Source of the DNA: Locusta migratoria
Lineage: Eukaryota > Arthropoda > Insecta > Orthoptera > Acrididae
Reading direction: 5' to 3'
Assembly: GCA_026315105.1 (NCBI GenBank)
Contig: CM048745.1
Coordinates: forward strand, 759,825,006-759,889,005
DNA length: 64,000 bases
Of the stretch, positions 10,306 to 20,939 are shown in pieces. The notes under the pieces are model-generated. The model made no database searches, was not told the origin of the DNA, and saw nothing but the letters and a program-made list of their open reading frames with translations. Numbering within the stretch: position 1 is the first letter of the stretch; the number at the start of each line of letters is the position of its first letter. Position numbers and translations under genes: made by a program.

Positions 10306-11215
10306 ATATCTGATACTACAGAAAGCTTAACAAGAAGTTACAATATTTACATGACGATATTGAAAAAAAAAATTCTTAAATTTTTTAAGCTACAAAACAA
10401 TGCGGAAATCGGTAATCAGGAACTGTAATGATGTACGTTACTAATGTTATACCTACTCTGTCATAGAGGATGTTTAGATTAAAATGCAGCCGTAGGATTT
10501 CTTACAAGCACAATAATAATGTAATCCCTTGAACTGCGGTAACATTGACCGTTAAAGACAAATTTGTACAATGTTTAAGTGAATGGCTATTGAAATAATT
10601 TATTTTGCGAAACTTACCTTGTCTCATGTCCTTGTACCACAGAGTAGGTCTTCAACTCATTTATACGACATGCGTCAGTATTGGTACTGGTAGTGCCTGG
10701 GGCAGCGTTCAAATGTGTACAGCGAGTAACCGCGAACCAAGCGTAGTGCTCGACAACATTGTAGTCGTTGGTCCGTCGGGTAACAGTTGTTGATTTCAAA
10801 TATGGACATCATTTACATAAAATACCCAAAATCACACTGAAAAAAATTGGAAAAATGTTTGGTCTTTTGAGGTCAACTGATCGTTTAGAAGTCTCGGGTG
10901 ATTAAAATAAACCCACTTAGATATGTCAAATTCTTCCACATTGTTTAACTTCAAAATTATCTAGGATAGGAGCTTGACGCCCAGAAGCCTTTAAACGCTC
11001 GGAGGAATGATAGTATTTCTTTATTTCCCCGATTTTGTTAATAGATGTTCATTGAACATGTTTTGAATGACCTTTCCATCTGTCCCACATACTCAGCTGG
11101 ACTGTCCACACATTTAAGCTTATAAACACTCGATGCTGCGTGTGGCTGTTTGATAGGTTGCTTGTTGTGTGACAGAATTTGTCCCACGAGAAGATACAAT
11201 TTGTACATTGGTATT
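10306..11215 (-). mobile_element. Penelope-like element remnant (GIY-YIG end and pLTR-like part)
   Basis: On the minus strand the order is a GIY-YIG endonuclease fragment (11185 to about 10905), a segment with a TATA-like GTATAAATG near 10655, then the hammerhead-like core at 10281-10305. This order of endonuclease, promoter-like DNA and ribozyme is what Penelope-like elements show at their C-terminal/pseudo-LTR junction. The RT is absent, probably by truncation at the SINE boundary near 11213. Family identity rests on the short endonuclease motif and the ribozyme. Confidence 0.6.
10905..11185 (-). pseudogene. GIY-YIG endonuclease fragment (Penelope-like)
   Basis: Translation gives SSVYKLKC, then AEYVGQMERSFKT. 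This is the GIY-YIG signature (VY...YVGQ) with the basic residues that follow (usual form GVYKLKC...YVGQTGRSFKTR). It is followed in shifting frames by a region with KIGEIKKYYHSSERLKASG, a helical continuation found in these domains. Stops and frameshifts throughout. In Penelope-like elements this endonuclease makes the target nick for retrotransposition. Confidence 0.6.
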
Positions 11216-11382
11216 ACTTAACTACGGGGTCATCAGTCCCTAAACTTACAAACTACTTATCAACTAGCTTATCCTAAGGACGGCACAAATATCCATGCCC
11301 GAGGGGGGATTCGAACCCTCGACCGTATTGGCCGTATAGACCGTGACTGGAGCGCCTCAGTCCCCTCGGCCACCGTGGCCGG
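11213..11382 (-). repeat. tRNA-derived SINE (minus)
   Basis: Reverse complement of the same family as 791-982: head GCCGGCCACGGTGGCCGAGG, B box GGTTCGAATCC with one change, body with GGACTGATGACCCCGTAGTT. The 3' tail is shortened and no clean target duplication was found. Confidence 0.9.
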
Positions 11383-11395
11383 CTGAAAGAGATCA

Positions 11396-11902
11396 TCAGA
11401 TTTCAACATCGGCCGTAGGTGTCATCAGAAAGTTATCCACTTACACAAGAAAAGAACAAGGTTATCGCCATCATGCCTATCTTAGTCGTAACTTTGTTCA
11501 TCTTCGACTACATGTAACTAATAAATTTTGTAATGGCGACAACCATCGTTGGTGACAAAACTTCGAAGCCTTTTTTTAAATATTTGTTCTCAATTTCCAC
11601 AGGACCCAACTTTAGAGCATGTCTCGAAGGTCCTGGAATGATTCTTTATATGACAGTGTAACACACGTGTAGTTATATAGATAGAATGAAAGGTATAGGA
11701 ATCCTGTCGAGACGACATTCATAAGGATAAGTAAACGCAGCTAACAACGTAGCAGAGATATTAGCTTTTCTTCTTCAAAGTTTTCAGTAACTTTCTGGAC
11801 ATAATAAAAAGGGCGAGCCATGAGGCCACTCTTCATTGTGGACTTGATATCTGTCTAACATTAAGTGAAAGCTGCTAACTCATAGAAATCAGGTAAAACC
11901 GT
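11396..11902 (-). repeat. interspersed repeat unit, copy 1
   Basis: Closely similar to 19446-20060 over about 500 bp in the same orientation (shared TTATCCACTTA, AAGAAAAGAACAAGGTTAT, TCATAAGGATAAGTAAACGC, AACTTTCTGGACATAATAAA). On the minus strand its end carries CUGAUGA, CACC/GAUG-type helix and UUGAAA (11428 to 11401), a hammerhead-like motif with two extra bases before GAAA, directly after a TATA-like segment. That suggests a Penelope-like pLTR, but no coding part is present. Confidence 0.65.
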
Positions 11903-11946
11903 TTTTTTTTTTTTTTTTTTTTTTTTTGAAGAAATAAGTACCGCAT
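11903..11946 (-). repeat. poly(A)-tailed tRNA-like SINE, 3' part
   Basis: A T run of about 24 at 11904-11927 is, on the minus strand, the poly(A) tail of a tRNA-like sequence whose head lies at 14551-14620. The RTE element at 11947-14538 was inserted into this SINE near its tail. AAGTACCGCAT at 11936-11946 is one copy of the target duplication. Confidence 0.65.
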
Positions 11947-14519
11947 GCAGGTAAACTACTATGAGCAGCACAGTGATCGCATTATCATTGTCAAGATAGA
12001 TACGAAGCCAACACCGACAACAGTAGTACAGGTTTATATGCCAACTAGCTCTGCCGATGATGAGGAGATCGAAGAAATATATGAGGAGCTAAAGGAAATT
12101 ATTCAGACAGTTAAGGGAGAGGAAAACTTAATTGTGATGGGAGACTGGAATTCGGTAGTAGGAAAAGGAAGTCGCCTGGTAGAATTTTGCACGGAACATG
12201 ATTTAATCGTAACAAACACGTGGTTTAAGAATCACAAAAGAAGGTTGTATACGTGGAAGAGACCAGGAGACACCGGAAAGTATCAGATAGATTTTATAAT
12301 GGTACGACATAGGTACCGGAACCAGGTTATAAACTGCAGGACATACCCAGGGGCAGATATAGACTCTGACCATAACTTGTTAGTCATGAGCTGTAGGCTG
12401 AAGCTGAAAAAACTGCAGAAAGGTAGGAAAATAAGGAGATGGGACTTAGATAGATTGAAGGAAAGTGAAGTTCTGGAGAATTTCAGAGGGAGATTTAGGC
12501 AACAATTGACAGAAACAGGGGGAAATAAAACAGTAGAAGAGGAATGGGTAGCATTGAGAGATGAAATAATGAAGGCAGCGGAGGACAAAATAGGTAGAAA
12601 GGCAAGACCTACAAAAAATCCATGGATATCACAGGAAATACTACAGTTAATTGATGAAAGGAGAAAATATAAAAATGCAGTAAATGAAACAGGCAAAATG
12701 GAGTACAGACGACTAAAAAATGAGATTGACAGGAAGTGCAAAACGGCTAAGCAGGAGTGGCTAGAAGCCAAATGTAAATCTGTAGAAGAATGTATAGCAA
12801 GGGGAAAAGTAGATACCGCCTACAGGAAAATAAAAGAAACATTTGGAGATAAGAAAAACAGCTCTACGAATATCAAGAACTCAGATGGGAAACCAGTTCT
12901 CAGCAAAGAAGGGAAAGCTGAAAGGTGGAAAGAGTACATAGAGCAGCTCTACAAAGGAAATGAACTTAGAGACGATGTTGTAGGAACGGAAGATGAAATC
13001 GATCAAGATGAAATAGGAGATACTATACTGAGAGATGAATTTGACAGAGCCTTGAAAGACCTAGGTCGAAACAAGGCCCCAGGAGTAGATGACATACCCT
13101 CAGAGCTACTAAAGTATCTGGGAGAGCCAGCCATGACAAGACTATTTGACCTGGTGTGTAGGATGTATGAGACCGGCGAAATGCCCTCAGACTTTAAGAA
13201 AAATGTAATAATCCCCATTCCAAAGAAATCAGGCGCAGACAGGTGTGAAAACTACAGAACCATCAGTTTAATAAGTCATGGTTGCAAAATATTAACACGA
13301 ATTATATACAGAAGGATGGAAAAACTGGTAGAAGCCGACCTCGGGGAAGATCAGTTTGGGATCAGGAGAAATGTAGGAACTCGGGAGGCAATACTCACTT
13401 TACGTCTTATCTTAGAAGATAGATTAAGAAAAGGCAAGCCTACATTTTTAGCTTTTGTAGATTTGGAGAAAGCATTTGACAATGTTGACTGGAATACACT
13501 CTTTCAAATTCTGAAGTCAGCAGGGATAAAATACAGGGAAAGGAGAGTTATTTACAACTTGTACAAAAGCCAGACCGCAGTTATTAGACTCGAAGGACAT
13601 GAAAAGGGAAGCATCAGTTGGGAAGGAAGTAAGACAGGGTTGTAGCCTTTCTCCAATGTTATTCAATTTGTACATCGAGCAGGCGGTGAAGGAAAGCAAG
13701 GAAAAATTTGGAATAGGGATTAAAGTTCAGGGGGAAGAAATAAAAACATTGCGTTTTGCTGATGACATTGTAATTCTGTCAGAGACAGCAAAGGACCTGG
13801 AAGAGCAGTTGAACGGAATGGACAGCGTGTTGAAGAGAGCGTATAAAATGAACATTAACAAGAGCAAAACAAAAATAATGGAATGCGGTCTTAGAAAATC
13901 AGGCGATGCTGAAGGAATTAGATTAGGTGACGAAACAATGAAGGTGGTAGATGAGTTTTGTTACTTGGGTAGTAAAATAACATGCGATGCTCGCAGTACA
14001 GAGGATATAAAATGCAGAATGGCAATGGGAAGAAAAGCATTTTTGAAAAAGAGAAATTTGCTAACATCGAATATTAATTTAAGGGTAAGGAAGTCTTTTC
14101 TGAAGGCATTTGTGTGGAGTGTTGCCTTGTACGGGAGTGAAACATGGACGATAAACAGTGCGGACAGGAAGAGAATAGAGGCTTTTGAAATGTGGTGCTA
14201 CAGAAGAATGCTGAAGATTAGGTGGGTAGATCGCATAACTAATGAAGAGGTACTGAACAGAATTGGTGAGAAAAGGAATTTTTGGCATACCCTAACTAAA
14301 AGAAGGGATCGCTTGGTAGGACACATTCTTAGACATCGGGGAATCGTAAATTTAGCATTGGAGGGAAGTGTGTGGGGTAAAAATCGCAGAGGGAGACCAA
14401 GAGACGCGTATAGTAAGCAGATTCAAGTGGATGTGGGTTGCCGTTCTTATGAGGAAATGAAAAGGCTTGCTCAGGATAGAGTAGGGTGGAGAGCTGCATC
14501 AAACCAGTCTCCGGACTGA
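11947..14519 (+). pseudogene. RTE endonuclease-reverse transcriptase, one frameshift
   Basis: The first frame (to 13645, 566 codons counted from 11945) holds the APE-type endonuclease with GDWN at residues 66-69, QIDFI at 114-118 and SDHNLL at 141-146, then a basic linker, then the RT with DFKKNVIIPIPKK and catalytic box A FVDLEKAFDNVDW at 504-516. The second frame (13599-14519, 306 codons) continues with VRQGCSLSP, the catalytic FADDIVIL at 53-60, and the long C-terminal region with GSETWT, EAFEMWCYRRML and a GRGRP-like basic patch (RRGRPRDAY). An extra A in the A run near 13598-13601 most likely causes the break. The endonuclease N-terminus with its first catalytic residues is missing through 5' truncation, so the copy cannot move by itself. 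Proteins of this type are annotated in moths and butterflies as RTE-clade endonuclease-reverse transcriptases. Confidence 0.93.
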
Positions 14520-14538
14520 AGACCATAACAACAACAAC
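11947..14538 (+). mobile_element. RTE-type LINE, 5'-truncated, 11-bp target duplication
   Basis: This is the best RTE copy of the window. AAGTACCGCAT occurs at 11936-11946 and 14539-14549, and the element ends in CCGGACTGAAGACCATAACA plus (AAC)n. Compared with copies that keep the 5' region (26434 and 48329), it lacks the 5' UTR and the first part of the endonuclease. The low decay and intact duplication mark it as the youngest RTE insertion here. It sits inside an older poly(A)-tailed SINE. Confidence 0.93.
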
Positions 14539-14620
14539 AAGTACCGCATACCTGATTCGAACTCGCGACCTTCAGATTGCGACCTGTGTACGATTTCCGA
14601 AAGGCTCGTTCTTGGATAAC
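14539..14620 (-). repeat. tRNA-like SINE head interrupted by the RTE
   Basis: The reverse complement reads GTACACAGGTCGCAATCTGA, then GGTCGCGAGTTCGAATCAGG: a B box (GAGTTCGAATC) and tRNA-like arms. Joined across the RTE it leads to the T/A tract at 11904-11927. This is a different tRNA source from the common GCCGGCCGCGG family. Confidence 0.6.
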
Positions 14621-16240
14621 TTTCACGCTCCACTGTTTCGGTCGTTTTTCATGTATTAGGCACACAAGTATCACAAAGCCATTTTCACTTCGGATTTTAC
14701 AGGAGCAACAAAACATTTATCTTGACATGCCTGATTGATTATGTAACGCGTATTGTTAATTACACTCAGTATGCCATTTCACCATAAAAATAGCCTCAAA
14801 GTTCAACAACTGACGTCACAGATCTGACCAACGGTATATTTATTGCAGTAACTTAATTTACATAAACATAACTGAGTCAAGGCGTACAAAAGTGCTGCAT
14901 CACCTACGGTATTACAATTGACTGAAAATTGAAATCGCTGGCAGAAGCATTTAAGCCAGTCTATAATACAGACACACACAGTAGCTGTTTACACGAAGTC
15001 AGGACAAGTTTGATAAAATTATTACGTCTTGAGGTCGGAGCCAATCTCCACCGACATCATGGCCGCTCTTTCCCTTTATAGGCTCTGTACGGGTATAAGT
15101 AGTCGGTGGCGGGGCATTGCCAGAGTGAGTTGGCTTAGCCCGAGGAACACAGCGCACAGCGGAACGGAATTCGCAAAACGTGGCCAAAACCCCGGGAAAT
15201 GAATTTTCGATTCTCTAATTTTTGATGGGTGGGTTAGGTAGAGGAAGAATTTGTTCATCTCATTCCAGAAGGTCAGTTCAAAAGTGACCTTCGTAGAGAG
15301 CACACGAGGCGCTGTGAAAGCAAGGCAAATTTACTCTCGGTTTGAGAGTTAATAGTTTGGCAGTGAAGTGAAAATTTCAGTTCTACAGGTGTATGCAAAA
15401 TGTTCATACACTAAATCGGTATAAATGTAATGGTTATCATATTTTTCCGATGCCTGTGCAAAACGACCATGCTTTGTCAAAGTTGCAATTTCAACTAGAG
15501 CAAAAGTAGGATATACCGCAATATACTGCCACTACAGACTATGCTAGCTGCCATTATAAAAACTAATAAAAAATCTGTTAATATAACCAGTGCTGCTGCA
15601 CATATACAGATAATCAGCAATAGATAAGCATTACTTCGACTTTTAAAATCAATTGGGCAGTAAATAAACGGCAACAATATTATAAGTAATAACACCTGAT
15701 GATGGCCTAAGGTCGCAATAAGCTATTAGTGAAATAATAAAGTTCTAAAGCAGTGTAAAAATAATTTATAATTATTGTGCTATTGAACATGTCACTCAAA
15801 GACATACTCTACACTGCGGGCCCCAGAGAACGGAAATTGCTGATTACAATGTGTGTGTATCGAAGAATTTTTCCGATATATTTTCGACAAATATTCTGTT
15901 ATTCCGTTATAATAAACAAATCACGTTGGCACTTTATTAATTATTAGTGTATAAATATTACATATACTCCATTAATAATAAATTATTATGGATTTTCACG
16001 CGTCAAGTTGATATATTAGCTCCGCCATTTTGTTTAGACCATTTTTACCACCAAATTCGTAATCATCGACCTCTAAAACCCCAGCGTGACGAGTTTTGTG
16101 TGACTTAAACGTCTTGTTGGGGTTTTTGCCACGTTTGGGGATGCCGTTGCCCTGTGCAGCAGCGTGGCTGAGATGGACGACTCCGCACGAGGGCTTCCTG
16201 CTATTGTCAAGAAATGTAGGCTCTTCATGTTTTGAGGTAT
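14621..16240. other. unassigned stretch with one hammerhead-like motif
   Basis: No coding pattern. A GC-richer patch at about 15040-15200 has TATA-like strings (CTTTATAGG, GGTATAAGTAG) in either direction of reading but no assignable gene. The motif at 15696-15718 is listed separately. Confidence 0.4.
15696..15718 (+). other. hammerhead-like core with altered GAAA box
   Basis: CUGAUGA, U, helix GGCC/GGUC with loop UAA, then GCAA in place of GAAA, followed by UAAGC and the AT-rich AATAATAAAG region. One substitution in an invariant box implies loss of cleavage, but the layout is otherwise complete. Confidence 0.45.
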
Positions 16241-16242
16241 GT

Positions 16243-16602
16243 TCATAGAAAGCATTGAGGTTTATTGATGAGAGGCTGATTGAATGTTATTAAGGTAGGT
16301 TGGACGTATTGATAACGGATGAGATGCATATAGACAGGTTCCAATGTGGCACCGAGCAAGGCTGCGCATTTGTTACCACTATGAAACTCACCGCTGATAT
16401 GCAGATTTGGATTTTCTGGGTTTACCTGAATCGCTCCCGGGAATAGCCGATATCGTTTCTTTGAAAGGGATCGGCCGATTTCCTTCCCCTTCTTAGTAAT
16501 GCTGGGTCCAAGCGGTAGGTTCCGAGCTTGATGAGGAGTGAAACCTGGTGGAGTCCCAGAGGATGGTAGCAAAACAGTAGTAGAGTTTACAGCTTTATTC
16601 AA
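16243..16602 (-). CDS. open frame of 119 codons, unknown
   Basis: Uninterrupted minus-strand frame with a proline- and serine-rich start (VLLPSSGTPPGFTPHQARN) and a neutral rest. No domain recognised. The DNA next to its start contains AATAAAGC on the minus strand, a pattern seen in LTRs, so it may be part of a degraded LTR element rather than a gene. Low confidence that it is expressed. Confidence 0.2.
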   Translation of the reverse strand: MNKAVNSTTVLLPSSGTPPGFTPHQARNLPLGPSITKKGKEIGRSLSKKRYRLFPGAIQVNPENPNLHISGEFHSGNKCAALLGATLEPVYMHLIRYQYVQPTLITFNQPLINKPQCFL

Positions 16603-16639
16603 CTGAATACAAGATTCCGTGGTGTAGGCGCTAGCTCGC

Positions 16640-17055
16640 AGGAGCTACGTCAACACGTGACGTCGCCTTCCGTCGCGTTCCTTCCATTTCGCGGCGTCTT
16701 CAATGGGGCGATTGCTATATTTTTCGCACGACGGTGCTCGCGCCGAGACGTCTGGGGTTCAAAGCAGAGACTGCCAGGTGGAATCTTCGATCCGTCCTCC
16801 GGCCTATGCAGCTGCTTGTGAGTCCAGGCTTGGAACCACTGGAGTAGGATGCTGTGGGGACAGTTGTTCTCTTGATACCGCTGGCAGGTTTAGCACCAGA
16901 GTGCTAGCGCGTCGGCAGGATCATTGGCCTTTAGGAAACCAACCAGTGAAGACCGTGCTGGCCTCAGGCAGCAACCATAGTCAGCGTTGTGAAGACGGTA
17001 GGCAGCGGTTCACCATCTCCTCAGATGATGGCCCGTTCGAAGCGTAGTAGTTAGT
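16640..17055 (+). other. GC-rich block with a 114-codon open frame, unknown
   Basis: The frame 16703-17047 has no motif I recognise. Near its end the DNA reads CAGATGATGGCCCGTTCGAAGC, which recalls a strongly degraded hammerhead core. The GC-rich composition next to AT-rich DNA resembles the pLTR-like block at 37850-38020. This may therefore be old retroelement sequence. Confidence 0.25.
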
Positions 17056-17479
17056 CTATGGACTCCTAGTTGCGACTTATGGCTACTAGTCTGTACTGCT
17101 TACCTGAGACATAAGCTGAATATATGGATTGGATCGACAACTACTCTCCAAAGACCAAGTGACTTCAATTCTAAAAGTGGGAATTTATATACATAAATCG
17201 TCTGAATCTATGTCATATAGGACGTTTCGTAATGACCGAATGTGTCCTACTTGTGAGTGCAACGTTCACTCAATGAGCCCTTTAACCGCTGACGTATCAT
17301 CGGCCTTATTCACTCTTGTGACAGAGTTACCTATAGTTATGAAATGTTTACAAATTGATGAATATAGCCTCTCTCTGTGCTGGTCGTCTGCTGACTATAG
17401 GCGTTCAACTCGCCGCCGCAGCGTCTGCTGTCTTCACACACAAATGGCTTCGCTTTTACGACAGCATGGCATGGGAGTG
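17056..17479. other. unassigned, one 124-codon open frame
   Basis: An open frame covers 17129-17503 on the plus strand, rich in Ser and Cys and without a known motif. Its end overlaps SINE-derived sequence, so it is probably fortuitous. Confidence 0.3.
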
Positions 17480-17640
17480 TTTGTTGTTCTAAGCGTAAGT
17501 TAGGTTATGTTAGTTTCAGTAGTTTGTAACCTAGGGAGTGATAGTTGCAGTTACGTCCCTTAGATTTACACACATTTGATCATTTGAATTACATTACAGA
17601 ATTCTGGCATAGAAGGCGAGGTCGGGAGATAGCAGTTTGC
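17480..17640 (+). repeat. SINE 3' part, 5'-truncated
   Basis: Shares with 18945-19110 the body GTAGTTTGTAACCTAGGGAG, a GTCC...TAGATTTACACACATTTGA tail and a further extension GAATTACA..ACAGAATTCTGG. The tRNA-like head is missing. Confidence 0.75.
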
Positions 17641-18847
17641 TTCCACCTGGCTTGGATGGCGATTGCTTGGGCAATATACGATTTTAAGAAGCTCTCTGTC
17701 ACAATTTTGCGCTCTAACAATAAGAACAATCCAAGTTTTCCTCTATCTCTAATGACCACGTAGTCGATGATACAAATCTTCCTTTATCGATATGGAAATA
17801 AGTTCACTATCTAATGCAGGTTTCTGAGAAAACTAATGCACGATGTACATCTGTAAAACAAATAAGCGATGGATAAATTAACGGCATAAAATTTCATTTA
17901 TGAGGGTATATTTACGTTAGATTACGTGAAAAGCTGTTATGGCCAGTAGGATTCTTACCGAGGCAGCTGCTCAGTGTGTATCAAACAATTAGATGTACGT
18001 GTGCACACTGAGTACCTTTATTTTTATATCGTGGCCAATTTTTTGTTGGCTAGGAGAAGTGCACCACATGTTAGGAAAACTGATTTTAAAAACATGTGGC
18101 AATTTATCTTTTTACATGTATGTCTTTTGACGAATTAATAGCAATTAACAAGCTCTAAAGTTTGAGTCGAAAAGCGGAAAGTTATTGGAAATCCTGCGGT
18201 GCATTTGCGACACAGAAATGAAAGGGAAATATAATTAAAAACATATGCAGTGGGCTTAAATTGAATACTTACGGAACTGTATACTAAAGTGAAAGAATGA
18301 TATTGAAACAGTAATTCAGTTGTTTCATTTTCCTATTACTTACACTATGAGTCTACTAATTACATAAAGATCTCAGAACTGCCAGTTGTCAAGTATTTCA
18401 CAACATACAACCTGGTGTTACGATACTTGTATCACGTTAATAATAGTAACATAAATCAGTCAACTGAATAATATGTTCATAAAATGAACTTACATAAATT
18501 CTTACCCAAAATGCCAGTCATTCCTAAATTAGCTGTTTGAACAATGGCGGCTATACAAACTGACTACACAGGCTATAAAAATATAATCTTCGACTGTCTA
18601 CCTACCGTTTGATCATTGCTATACCATACTTGGTGTTTATACAACAAGAAATTATCAACACACGTCTTCATTCAGTTCCTTGAAATCTGATGTAGGTAGT
18701 TGGTCCAACGAGATAAGAATTCGTGTAAAAATGGATAACAATGACTCAAATATGTTGTCACGTGTTTATGCCATTGAAAAGTTAACAATACGGCACTCAC
18801 TTCGTTTTACTTTATGATCTCTCATCCGGCCATAGATTACATTCCAA
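17641..18847. other. unassigned AT-rich stretch
   Basis: No feature recognised over 1.2 kb. Confidence 0.45.
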
Positions 18848-19110
18848 GCCGCGGCGGAGAGAATGAGCTCTCTAAGGCGCTTTGCTCCGGAGCGCGCAGT
18901 TGCTCTCTATAGGAGGTTCGAGTCCTCCCGCTGGAATGGGTGCGTGTGTTGTCCTTAGCGTAAGTGATGTTATGTTAATATATGTAGTTTGTAACCTAGG
19001 GAGTGCTAGCTGCAGCAGTTAAGTCCCATAGATTTACACACATTTGAGCAAATGAATTACAGTACAGAATTCTGGCATAGACGGCGCGATGGAGGGATAG
19101 CAGTTTTAGT
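18848..19110 (+). repeat. tRNA-derived SINE, second subfamily
   Basis: Head GCCGCGGCGGAGAGAATGAG, B box GGTTCGAGTCCTCCC, body with TGTGTTGTCCTTAGCGTAAG, then GTAACCTAGGGAGTGCTAG and TTACACACATTTGAG. It differs from the 791-982 subfamily in head and body but shares the AAGTCCCATAGATTTACA type of tail. A post-tail segment is shared with 17585-17640, so the unit may be longer than usual. Confidence 0.85.
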
Positions 19111-19445
19111 GGAATATTATCGTAATGAGCAACTGAGGATACCTGAGTACTTGAGTGATATGTTACTGTTTATCAACCAGAGAGGGCATTGGAGAAAACA
19201 GCAGTAAAGGTAGCAAAAGTATTCTTTGCTTAATCGGTTTCGATCTGTGTAAAGCTCATCCTCAGAAATTAGCCCATCTGACTGGTGCTGCGTCTACTTG
19301 GCTCCACATATATTGGTGGCACGATTTTAGTGCTCATCAGAACAGGAATAGAGGACTTCCCTCACATGAATAACTAGTCTAGTTTTGGTAATAGACGTAA
19401 ATAATGACGTACAACTCTTGCGGATAGAACAAAATTGCAATGGAC
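19111..19445. other. unassigned, one hammerhead-like motif
   Basis: Only the motif at 19238-19265 was noticed. Confidence 0.4.
19238..19265 (-). other. hammerhead-like core, decayed helix II
   Basis: Minus strand: CUGAGGA (fits CUGANGA), UGAGC...GAUC as an imperfect helix II, then GAAACC. Both core boxes are intact but the helix is weak. Confidence 0.4.
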
Positions 19446-20079
19446 CAACAGGTTTCAACACCGGCCATAGGTGTCATCAGAATGTTATCCACTTATACAA
19501 GAAAAGAACAAGGTTATAGCCATAATGCCTACCTTAGTCGTACCTTTGTTCATCTTCGACTACATGCAACTGATAAACTTTGTAATGGATCAACCATCAT
19601 TGCCGACAAAACTTCGAAGCCTTTTTTTAATATTTTTTTCTCAATTTCCACAGGACCCAACTTCAGAGCATGTCTCCAAGGTCCTGGAATGATTCTTTAT
19701 ATGAAAGCGTAACAGACGTTTAGTTGTATAGATAGAATGAAAGGTATAGGAATCCTTTCGACATGACGTTCATAAGGATAAGTAAACGCAGCTAACCACG
19801 TAGCAGAAATATTACCTTTTCTTTTCTTCTTCAAATTTTTCAGTAACTTTCTGGACATAATAAAAAGGGTGAGCCATGAGAACACTCTTCATTTTGGACT
19901 TGAGAGTCAGTGGATTGCCTACGCTTTTTGAATTCTTGTTGAATACAGCACAAAACAGCACGCTTTTCTGCAAAACAGGCGTGATCCAAACTCAAATTCG
20001 TTACCTGTCTAACATTAAGTGAAAGCTACTAACTCTTAGAAATCAGGTGAGTGAAACCGTTAATAACAAACGAAATCTA
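19446..20079 (-). repeat. interspersed repeat unit, copy 2
   Basis: Second copy of the 11396-11902 unit, about 8 kb away. It contains a 100-bp segment (about 19905-20005) absent from copy 1. Its minus-strand end (19480 to 19453) reads CUGAUGA, CACC, UAUGGCC, GGUG, UUGAAACC: a hammerhead-like core with a clean four-pair helix II but two extra bases before GAAA. The Gypsy element at 20083 was inserted into this copy or at its edge. Confidence 0.7.
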
Positions 20080-20082
20080 TTT

Positions 20083-20549
20083 TGTGTCCCAGCCTCGTCG
20101 TCGCTTTTGTGTCTCGTTTCCGTCGTAGGTGTCGGTGGCCAACACAGGAATAAAGGACGCACGCTTGTGCAGGTACGGAGGTGTGCAGCCAGTGGGACAG
20201 CAGAAACAAGAAACACTAGAGTAAATTAGAACGAGATATATATAACACAGAATTTATACAATACTTAACTTTTACATAGCTCAGTACTGAAGAATGCTGA
20301 TACATAGTTGAGCTAGAGGCCTGCCTAGTGCCTATCCGATAGCCAAGTCTTCAATGGTGCCTATCTGATTCCGAAGTGTTAACTGGTTCCTATCTCAGTC
20401 CCAAGTGAACGATGTCGTTCAGTGGTGGCCACGAGCGGAGTGCAGCAGAGGGCGCTCGTGGCTGTCGTCGTAAGAACGCTGCGCCGTGCGTACATGGCGG
20501 CTCGCGGCGAAAGTAGGTGGCGCGCACTTCATACTTGAGCGACACCACG
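20083..20549 (-). repeat. Gypsy 3' LTR
   Basis: On the minus strand it runs from (C/T)GTGGTGTC... to ...GGGACACA. It aligns with 25167-25654, with small indels near 20145 and 20320. The first base pair of the expected TGTG end is altered (CACG instead of CACA on the plus strand). The same LTR occurs alone at 55955-56437. Confidence 0.9.
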
Positions 20550-20565
20550 CCCCTCCCCCTCCCCC
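20550..20565 (-). other. polypurine tract
   Basis: GGGGGAGGGGGAGGGG on the minus strand, immediately upstream of the 3' LTR: the plus-strand primer site of LTR retroelements. Confidence 0.85.
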
Positions 20566-20939
20566 AAACCGCCGCGTCGTCGTGGCGTAGGGCTGAGGGC
20601 CACGGCGACGGCACTGGGAGGAGGGCCTGGGCCGGGTCGTTACTTGTGGGACGGGCATCGTGGCTGAGGCTGGGATCGAGACGCCGTCCGCTCCCCGGTT
20701 TACACCTTGCGATCCCCAGGGAAAGCCACCAAAACCAGGGGAAAGGCGCACGCCTCCGCCCAGAGGGAGCAGGTCATCTTCTGAGGTGCGTGGCCCGGAC
20801 TGGGGGGGGGGGGGCACGGTCCTGGAGTCCTTCTCGGCGACGCTGTCATCTGCGGCGGCGACGACTGCGTCAGAGGCGCGTCGACGTCCATGGGGATCTC
20901 GTAGTCCGGGGACGGTGGACCCGGCGGCGAATGATGTGG

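Noticed and set aside
12283..12771. Minus-strand frame of 162 codons
   Set aside because: It is antisense to the RTE endonuclease-linker region and has no motif of its own.
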